Position numbers and translations under genes: made by a program. From Phycisphaeraceae bacterium (GTDB taxonomy: Bacteria; Planctomycetota; Phycisphaerae; Phycisphaerales; Phycisphaeraceae), in NCBI GenBank assembly GCA_002716625.1, contig PBAS01000008.1, forward strand, positions 44,602-82,804: DNA of 38,203 nt, given 5' to 3'. Positions 32,231 through 38,203 of the stretch are shown here, piece after piece; positions within the stretch are counted from its first letter, which is position 1, and each line of letters opens with the position of its first letter. The notes under the pieces were generated by a model, which saw nothing but the letters and a program-made list of their open reading frames with translations, had not been told where the DNA came from and searched no databases.

Positions 32231-33223
32231 TCAGGTGAAGACATCAACAGGTTGGTTCGTCCGAGCTGATTTTGCAGCTGCCAGGGATATTTTCAAGGCT
32301 GCAATGCCGTCGCTTGAAGTCGCAATATTTGGACCATCATCCAATACGTGATGAACAAATGCGTCAATTTCTTCACGGAACCAAAGGTCCTTCTGGTTGC
32401 CTTGACTGTGAACAATACCATTACCATCACTGACCGTTAACCACGGCGTGTTCAAATCTTGCTCAACCATCCCCTTGGTACCAATCACCGTCATTGAACT
32501 TTGGCCGGCAGTCGGATGTCCGGCAGGAACATGCGAGTTGACCTCGATAGAACCCACGGCCCCACTTGCAAACCTCATTAAACAAAAGACCGCATCCTCT
32601 GATTGATAGCCACCCCGGCGAAGCTGTCCATCAAGCGATTCGGCGTAGACGCGCACCACTTCACTGCCGGTATACCACCGCATCAAGTCGATGCCATGAC
32701 AGCCCCGGAACACGAAGATTGACAGATCTGAATTCTTAATTCGATCCTGCTGATGTGGCGTGCCATGAAAACGGCAATCCACACTGACAACTTCCCCAAT
32801 CTTACCCGATGCAATCACCTGCTTGGTCTCCGCACACCTCTGATCGAAACGAAAAAGATGCGCCACCATGAATTTAATACCCCCATCCTCCACTGCATGT
32901 TTCATTTCCAAAGCTTCATCCATGTTCATGGCCATCGGCTTCTCAAGCAGGATGTGCTTCCCTGCGGCCGCAGTCTTAAGTACCGCGTCAAGGTGGGCCG
33001 GCTCAATCGTGCAGATGCTAATTGCCTCAATATCATCGCGTGCCAACATCGCATCAAATGTGGTTTCTGCTGTACAATCAAACTCCTCAGCAAGAGACTG
33101 GGCAGCACAGGGAACAATATCGCAACAGGCAACCAACTCCGCACGCGCATGATAAGCGTAAGCGCGTGCATGTCGCCTGCCCATGTTACCGCTGCCAATA
33201 ATGCCCACACGTAGGGTCTTCAT
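32231..33223 (-). CDS. Gfo/Idh/MocA family oxidoreductase
   Basis: A 330-residue NAD(P)-dependent sugar or inositol dehydrogenase. It has GIIGSGNMGRRHARAYA at 8-24, the catalytic HILLEKPMAMNMDEA near 95, and the second-domain motif FRGCHGIDLMRWYTGSEV with the substrate-binding His. It differs clearly from the plus-strand family member, so this is not a recent duplication. Seven bases separate it from the upstream glycoside-hydrolase-like gene and 27 from the epimerase gene. Together these suggest a route in which a released or imported sugar is oxidised and epimerised. Confidence 0.93.
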   Translation of the reverse strand: MKTLRVGIIGSGNMGRRHARAYAYHARAELVACCDIVPCAAQSLAEEFDCTAETTFDAMLARDDIEAISICTIEPAHLDAVLKTAAAGKHILLEKPMAMNMDEALEMKHAVEDGGIKFMVAHLFRFDQRCAETKQVIASGKIGEVVSVDCRFHGTPHQQDRIKNSDLSIFVFRGCHGIDLMRWYTGSEVVRVYAESLDGQLRRGGYQSEDAVFCLMRFASGAVGSIEVNSHVPAGHPTAGQSSMTVIGTKGMVEQDLNTPWLTVSDGNGIVHSQGNQKDLWFREEIDAFVHHVLDDGPNIATSSDGIAALKISLAAAKSARTNQPVDVFT

Positions 33224-33230
33224 TATTCTT

Positions 33231-35069
33231 TTAATCCGCTATATCCGGAAAGTCAGTCCGTTTATCAAGGTATGGGAAGATCGCCGGCGAACTGTGTTCA
33301 TACATGTAATGGCGGACATGTATATCAGGCTCCGGTTCCCTTTGCCTGCAACCTTCTATTTGTCCCGTAAGTTTACTGACATTCCGCGTATGAATCTGAT
33401 AAACCCATTTATCAGTACTTATGCCACGCAGATGCTTTTCTAACTGGAACTCAGCCTCAAAATAAACTTGCCCCTCTCCCATGATCTGGGCCGGGGCATC
33501 AACTATATTGAATGGGATTGACACCAGGCCCGCTAAAGGTTCTCGCTCTTTGCCATCTATATCATAACGCATCGCATTTTCATCTGTCACAACAAGAAGC
33601 CCGCCCTGGCATACATATTCAGCCACGCGACCTACAAGCGTATCAGATGCAAAGGGGCATGAAGGAACAATCAATACTTTACAGTTATCTAATACTCCCC
33701 CATTTTGATCAAGATCACGCCCACTAATCAACCGCGACCAAATTGATTTGTTCTCAAGCTCAATAAATTGAGCCATGACCTGTCGCCAACCTTCCAAATC
33801 TAGGTAGTCGTATGGCACAAGAACACCTATGTTTGCTGGCGGAGGCTGAAAGCAGCGTGCACCAGCAACATCAGAAAAAACCTCCAGCATGGCATCCCAT
33901 CGCTGTCGGCCATGGCAGCTCGGATCAGAATTACCGGCCATCACACCGAAATATTGACCGTCACAGCTCGGGTAATCCACCGGCCAGAAGTAATAACCCG
34001 CAACGCCGTGGCGTAGAGCCGCGTCACACCAGTTGCGAATGGCACCGGGTCCAGGAATAACACGAGTTCCAGCTGCAGTGGTATTGATCCTCACGCTCAC
34101 GATGGGGGATTTACCCGTGAGGTCTGAAAACAAGCGTACGGAATAGGCGACATTGGACTGACGAAGGTCAGGATCCTGGAGGTATCCGGAACGCATGGCC
34201 ACCCCGGGGTGGTCATAAATTTCCCCTAGTCGACCGTAGTCGACAATGGGCAGGGTATGGGTGTTATCCATAAGAATGGCATCAGGTGCAATATGCTCCC
34301 GAAACATCTCTGCCATCATGGCCCGGATCTCCATGTGCCGACCGCGGATAAAAGCCCATGCCCTGAGTTGTGCTGCACGCTGGGACGGCGTCTGCGGGTT
34401 GGGAATAAGACGTTGCTCACCACAGGCAGACTTGAGTTCTAATGCGGTCTGTTCTGGTTTGCGGGATGCAGAAACCATGAACAACGCCAATGGGGAATAA
34501 TGACTCCATAGAATCCATGGCTGCCCGGGTCGTTTTAGAATGGGATGGCCATAAATCGATTCGACACCTTGAATCCAGCGCACATACTCGGCAAGCTGAT
34601 GTTGATAGATTCTGCGAAATGCACCAAACTCCTGTTCACAAAATGGCATGGGAAATCCCATTGCCGGCGCTTCAAAGATCGGCATCACCCCGTATTGGCG
34701 GCACAAGATTAAGTGTTCAAACAATCCATGGCCGAGTGAATCAGAATATGCAATACCTGCATCCGCAAGCATCTTGCCCGACTCATCGGGACCGAAGATG
34801 CCATCACGGCGAAATCCATTGATACGCAGATGGTATGAGGTGTCGCCAATACACCCCGGCGGCAACGGCCCACCAAAGTGGCCTACATCAGTCAATTTCG
34901 GGTCGTGATAAGGGTAGGCACCAGTGGGCACCCCGCAGCGATCAATTCGCTCGTAGGCCTCGACATCATAAGCACATACCTTGCCTGGTTCAGCAACAAC
35001 CGTTTCACATGCTGCCAATGCCAAAGCATCGATTTCTTTGGGTGTATACGATGAAGTGTCACTTATCAA
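33231..35069 (-). CDS. glycoside-hydrolase-like TIM-barrel protein with a trimerisation-like domain
   Basis: A 612-residue protein without a signal peptide, so apparently cytoplasmic. Residues 1 to about 400 look like a TIM-barrel glycoside hydrolase (strand motifs such as VMPIFEAPAMGFPMP, DAILMDNTHT and GVAGYYFWPVDYPSCD). Residues from about 405 resemble the Rossmann-like beta-galactosidase trimerisation domain (NIGVLVPYDYLDLEGW, then KVLIVPSCPFAS and YVCQGGLLVVTDEN). The architecture is GH42-like, but the catalytic acids could not be assigned, so activity is uncertain. The start is TTG at 35069, overlapping the upstream stop (TTGA); no ATG is better placed. Expected substrate: a small glycoside. 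Confidence 0.7.
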   Translation of the reverse strand: MISDTSSYTPKEIDALALAACETVVAEPGKVCAYDVEAYERIDRCGVPTGAYPYHDPKLTDVGHFGGPLPPGCIGDTSYHLRINGFRRDGIFGPDESGKMLADAGIAYSDSLGHGLFEHLILCRQYGVMPIFEAPAMGFPMPFCEQEFGAFRRIYQHQLAEYVRWIQGVESIYGHPILKRPGQPWILWSHYSPLALFMVSASRKPEQTALELKSACGEQRLIPNPQTPSQRAAQLRAWAFIRGRHMEIRAMMAEMFREHIAPDAILMDNTHTLPIVDYGRLGEIYDHPGVAMRSGYLQDPDLRQSNVAYSVRLFSDLTGKSPIVSVRINTTAAGTRVIPGPGAIRNWCDAALRHGVAGYYFWPVDYPSCDGQYFGVMAGNSDPSCHGRQRWDAMLEVFSDVAGARCFQPPPANIGVLVPYDYLDLEGWRQVMAQFIELENKSIWSRLISGRDLDQNGGVLDNCKVLIVPSCPFASDTLVGRVAEYVCQGGLLVVTDENAMRYDIDGKEREPLAGLVSIPFNIVDAPAQIMGEGQVYFEAEFQLEKHLRGISTDKWVYQIHTRNVSKLTGQIEGCRQREPEPDIHVRHYMYEHSSPAIFPYLDKRTDFPDIAD

Positions 35070-35893
35070 CGATCATCACCTGAAAACAATCGACGTGCAT
35101 TATTATAAAATGCGTCCCGCAGTTGATCCTCGTCCCAGCCCAGACCGCTGAAAATCCGCGAGTAATCGTCCAACGCCTCCTCCATCTCATCTGCATGGAC
35201 ATCACTGCCAAATAGAACCTTCTGGTGTGCGGTCGGCCAATAAAGTATTTGTTGATACCATTGAATTGATTTACTCGCTCGCCAGCCGTCAACGCGTCCA
35301 GATAAATCCGCGTAGATATTGGTGCAGATACGACAGATGGCAGCTGCCTCTTCATTCCAACATACGCCCAGATGTGCGCAGATCATCTTCAAATCAGGGA
35401 ACTCCTGGGCAATTGTCTCCAAGTAGACAGGCCGACAGTTCTCCGAGCGAAATCCCTGGCCAGGCATGGGCTTAGGTGGCGAAAAAATTCCCGTATGAAA
35501 CAAGCAGGGCAGGCCAAGCTGCTGCGCACGATCATACACGGGGAAAAATTCCGGGTCATCATAGGGTTTCAGCGGTGCGTGGAATTTCAAACCAGCCATA
35601 CCTGCACCCGCCAAGCGATCAACAACACGATTCTCATGCCGCCCTAGGCGAATAAACCCCCATCCCCAAATGCGATCTGGGTGCTTCTTGATGACATGCG
35701 CAAGTTCATCGTTACCAGCGCATCCTTCGCGTGGCGGATGAATCAGGAACAGATCCTCTGCAATCTCCCCCATTGCAATTAAACCAACACGCTCTATCTG
35801 CAGCCGATCCATTGTTTTCAGTAACCGGTCGATGTAACCGACTTCATTGACCCAGTGGTGGTGAACATCCCAGATTCCCGATGGTTTTGCCAT
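35066..35893 (-). CDS. amidohydrolase-related family metal-dependent hydrolase
   Basis: A 275-residue TIM-barrel hydrolase of the same broad family as the two plus-strand amidohydrolases. The metal motif is intact (WDVHHHW at 8-14), followed by LKFHAPLKPYDD, CLFHTGIFSPP, MICAHLGVCWN and VLFGSDVHADE with the catalytic Asp. It couples to the glycoside-hydrolase-like gene by a four-base overlap and follows PhyH by 69 bp. Likely acts on a lactone or other cyclic intermediate; the exact reaction is unknown. Confidence 0.9.
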   Translation of the reverse strand: MAKPSGIWDVHHHWVNEVGYIDRLLKTMDRLQIERVGLIAMGEIAEDLFLIHPPREGCAGNDELAHVIKKHPDRIWGWGFIRLGRHENRVVDRLAGAGMAGLKFHAPLKPYDDPEFFPVYDRAQQLGLPCLFHTGIFSPPKPMPGQGFRSENCRPVYLETIAQEFPDLKMICAHLGVCWNEEAAAICRICTNIYADLSGRVDGWRASKSIQWYQQILYWPTAHQKVLFGSDVHADEMEEALDDYSRIFSGLGWDEDQLRDAFYNNARRLFSGDDR

Positions 35894-35962
35894 TGTGGTT
35901 CTGTCTATCAGTTATGAACTAGAGTCATCAATGTATTACGGCCCTGTCTACACAAACCAACT

Positions 35963-36718
35963 TCATGAGGTTTTGACTCCGTCGTGCCGTCCTGTAAGCC
36001 ATGAGAAGTTGAGCGAACGGGCTCTTCTTCTTGGCTCACAACCGTAGACCAATACATAGGCCGGACGGCACCGGTCCGTCTGATTGGGACCGGCATAGTG
36101 GAGCATATACGAGCGATGAACCACCACGCCACCAGCTGAGACGGGACAAACCTTTGCCTGTGCTGCATATTGCTGCGGTTGGTCAACTTCTAATCCCACA
36201 GCTTGTGGATTATGACCAATGGGATGGTGCGGCAGAACATCCATTTTATGGCTTCCAGGGACATACTGCATGCAGCCATTTTCAATCGTTGCATCCGCCA
36301 GTGCCAACCAGATGTTCACATTAGTATAGATTAAACCCGGATCATGATATGCCTGATCCTGATGCCACGGTGTTTGACCACCATGAAACGCTGGCTTCAT
36401 GATCATGTGTTCATTGAGTAATGTGATATCTGGGCCAAGCAATAACTCCGCAAGACTGCATGCTTGGCGCCGATACCCGAGTTCAGAAAGTTCAGGTACA
36501 TACTTGGACGGATTCATGATCTGTGGAAGCGCCGCCATTTTTAAATTCTTGCTCTGCCCTGAAAGATCGAAATGGTCTCCAGCCTCCCGTCCTACTTGTT
36601 CAGCCAGCAAGCGATTGCAAGTGGATCGAATGACGGCGGTGTCTGCTGGTGAAGCAAAGGGAGACAGAGCCATGAAACCGTCTTGGGTAAACAGGTTAAT
36701 CTGGTTCGCTGAAAGCAT
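35963..36718 (-). CDS. phytanoyl-CoA dioxygenase (PhyH) family oxygenase
   Basis: A 251-residue Fe(II)/2-oxoglutarate dioxygenase. Iron ligands are His119 and Asp121 (PWHQDQAYHD) and His207 (MLHYAGPNQT), with an Arg near 218 for 2-oxoglutarate. The MQYVPGSHKMD loop and ENG turn are standard. It heads the minus-strand arm. It shares only family-level features with the PhyH encoded at 23738-24670: it is shorter and the loop sequences differ. The ATG at 36718 has at best a weak ribosome site. Confidence 0.88.
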   Translation of the reverse strand: MLSANQINLFTQDGFMALSPFASPADTAVIRSTCNRLLAEQVGREAGDHFDLSGQSKNLKMAALPQIMNPSKYVPELSELGYRRQACSLAELLLGPDITLLNEHMIMKPAFHGGQTPWHQDQAYHDPGLIYTNVNIWLALADATIENGCMQYVPGSHKMDVLPHHPIGHNPQAVGLEVDQPQQYAAQAKVCPVSAGGVVVHRSYMLHYAGPNQTDRCRPAYVLVYGCEPRRRARSLNFSWLTGRHDGVKTS

Positions 36719-36954
36719 AATACTTCTACAACGATCGTACCGTATGCCGCATCATCGTGCAGCCTGTGTCGCCGTTGCAACCATACCCGGGGCTTAAAGT
36801 TTGAAATGAACCACAACTACGTTTAATTGTGACCCCATGCACTTGGATATCCAGCCCGTAAGGATTAACATAGTCTACGAATCAGGACAGTACTACTACA
36901 ATAGTATGCACTGGAAATACCTTTATCTAACCCTTGGATCTGAAAGGCATGTTC

Positions 36955-37122
36955 ATGGCAATCCTCAAATCCCTTGGCCTGACAATCATACTCGCCAGCC
37001 TGCTAATCATTGGCCCCACTGGCTGCCAATGCGCTGGTGGACCCAAAAATTGCTGTAGCAAGAGCGGCAAATGTATTCAGACAAGCAGCACTGCCAATGA
37101 TGTACAGCACCATCACACTTAA
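36955..37122 (+). CDS. small Cys-rich exported peptide, possible lipoprotein
   Basis: A 55-residue frame. Residues 1-20 are a strong signal or anchor (MAILKSLGLTIILASLLIIG). It is followed by PTGCQCAGGPKNCCSKSGKC, five Cys within about 17 residues, and a tail ending HHHT. PTGC is an imperfect lipobox, so cleavage by the lipoprotein peptidase at Cys24 is possible. The ATG at 36955 is preferred because AAAGG lies seven bases upstream; another in-frame ATG is six bases earlier. It lies between the divergent PhyH gene and the partial glycosidase-like gene. I know no family for it; small Cys/His-rich lipoproteins often bind metal. Confidence 0.5.
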   Translation: MAILKSLGLTIILASLLIIGPTGCQCAGGPKNCCSKSGKCIQTSSTANDVQHHHT

Positions 37123-37299
37123 TTAACTGGAACATCTTGTTGCAGAGTGATGATCCGCAATACTTGTCGACTCGTAAAGGTAAAGGCCGAAAAAATCACT
37201 ATGGCACATAGCATGAACTAAAACATAGAATGTCATAACGTATGGACTTGGAATCCAAACATTACAGCCACCTCGTCTTCCCAAAATGGAGCAATCGAA

Positions 37300-38203
37300 A
37301 TGCCTGATACAACAGACACGCATACATGGCGGGAACTGCACACGGAAACCGGCTCCTATCCATCAGTAACCTATCTTCTGATTGACGACTTGCATGTCGG
37401 GCAGATGGAAGGCGTACAGCGTACGCTATGCCCACCCGAGAAACACCCGGAACCGGTTGTTCGGACTGAGAAGCCTTGGGAGGGAGACGGTGTATGGATG
37501 CACAACGGGTGGCTTTATGACCACGATGAACAGGTATTCAAACTATGGTACCACTGCCACGAGCCTAGTTTCCGCGAGGAATATCCGGACTTGGGTTGGC
37601 CCTACCGACGGGCCTATGCCGTTTCCGCCGACGCACGTACCTGGGAGAAGCCTGACCTTGGCGTCGTGGAATGGCAAGGGAACACCCACAACAACCTGGT
37701 TGCCTTTCCTCCGGCCGGCGGTGACGGGCCCAACGCCAACGTGTTCATGGATCCGCGTAACGACGATCCCAACAGCCGCTACATGGCCCTCAGTTCAGAA
37801 CGCCATCCCCGACAACCCGGTGAAAAAGCTATCACCTGGCCAGGCGGTCCAGATGCAAAGGACAATCCCAATGGAAGGGGCTTTTACCTCTGTGATTCGC
37901 CGGACGGTTTTACCTGGACTCGTCGGCCCAAAATCATCATGAGCCATGCGCTGTGCATGGATGGACCAACCCTCCACGGATTCGACGAAGACCTCAACGC
38001 TTGGATCATTTGGTGGCGTCCGCGGATTCAGCTTTACGGCGGCCCGAAATTCCGAACCATGGGTATCAGTATCGCATCTGACCTGGAAAGAGTGCCCTAT
38101 CCGCAGATGGCACTGGTACCCGACGCTGGCGATGCACCCGGAACCGAATTTGACCGTTGTGCGTCGGTCAAGGTATCGGGGGGATATGTTGCCCTAGTAC
38201 GTA
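37300..38203 (+). CDS. beta-propeller glycosidase-like protein, 3' end cut by window edge
   Basis: The frame is open from ATG at 37300 to the window end, 301 codons. The ATG follows GGAG at eight bases. The sequence resembles the five-bladed propeller glycosidases common in planctomycetes: FKLWYHCHEP, then YAVSADARTWEKPDLGVVEW, HNNLVAFPP, YLCDSPDGFTWTRRP and CMDGPTLHGFDED, a run of blade-like repeats with Asp and Trp at regular places. No signal peptide is seen, so the protein is probably cytoplasmic. The catalytic acids cannot be assigned from this part. A GH32/43-type or related hydrolase or phosphorylase is likely; a non-enzymatic propeller cannot be excluded. Confidence 0.65.
   Translation, partial: MPDTTDTHTWRELHTETGSYPSVTYLLIDDLHVGQMEGVQRTLCPPEKHPEPVVRTEKPWEGDGVWMHNGWLYDHDEQVFKLWYHCHEPSFREEYPDLGWPYRRAYAVSADARTWEKPDLGVVEWQGNTHNNLVAFPPAGGDGPNANVFMDPRNDDPNSRYMALSSERHPRQPGEKAITWPGGPDAKDNPNGRGFYLCDSPDGFTWTRRPKIIMSHALCMDGPTLHGFDEDLNAWIIWWRPRIQLYGGPKFRTMGISIASDLERVPYPQMALVPDAGDAPGTEFDRCASVKVSGGYVALVR

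Noticed and set aside
1..38203. CRISPR arrays, insertion sequences, integrases, tRNA or rRNA genes
   Set aside because: No spaced direct repeats, transposase or integrase motifs, tRNA T-loop patterns or rRNA signatures seen on either strand.

Overview
The window is about 38 kb of bacterial chromosome at moderate GC. It carries genes of complex I, replication, aminoacylation and flagellar assembly, followed by a block of sugar-modification and oxygenase-type metabolic genes. No rRNA or other taxonomic marker is present. Three things suggest a marine planctomycete, perhaps of the Phycisphaerae: a periplasmic-flagellum-type gene order with FliW/CsrA, a large coiled-coil-tethered porin, and several PhyH dioxygenases, Gfo/Idh/MocA oxidoreductases and amidohydrolases close together. 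That placement is inference.

Region 1 (1-10.8 kb) is mixed housekeeping. nuoD runs off the left edge on the minus strand. About 1.6 kb without a convincing gene follows, ending in a structured leader in front of a porin gene closed by a strong terminator. A minus-strand pair, dnaB then a cysQ/HAL2-like phosphatase, comes next. A plus-strand group follows: a doubtful small exported protein, leuS, and a trpG/pabA-type glutamine amidotransferase, closed by a probable terminator at 10774-10804.

Region 2 (10.85-23.2 kb) is one long minus-strand flagellar operon. It reads, in transcription order, unknown membrane protein, flgF, flgG, flgA, flgH, flgI, flgJ (rod-binding domain only), flgN, flgK, flgL, fliW, csrA, flagellin. 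It therefore builds distal rod, L/P rings, hook-filament junction and filament, and ends in the FliW-CsrA-flagellin homeostasis module. The flagellin Shine-Dalgarno lies in the loop of a perfect 7-bp hairpin. Further hairpins with GGA in the loop occur in the csrA leader and the flgL-fliW gap, so CsrA probably controls several of these genes. A sigma-54-like promoter sits upstream of the operon.

Region 3 (23.7-38.2 kb) is accessory metabolism in two convergent arms that meet tail to tail with a 16-bp overlap at 31097-31112. The plus arm has a PhyH dioxygenase and a DegT/StrS aminotransferase. A tightly coupled operon follows: Gfo/Idh/MocA oxidoreductase, an unrecognised 423-residue protein with a possible nucleotidyltransferase motif, an amidohydrolase-fold protein lacking metal ligands, and its intact paralogue. 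An AAC(3)-family acetyltransferase ends the arm. The minus arm reads PhyH, amidohydrolase, glycoside-hydrolase-like protein, Gfo/Idh/MocA and an NAD-dependent epimerase. A small Cys-rich exported peptide and a partial beta-propeller glycosidase-like gene close the window. The plus arm looks like a system that makes or modifies an amino sugar or aminocyclitol. I could not match it to any known pathway, and it is the best candidate for an undescribed system here.
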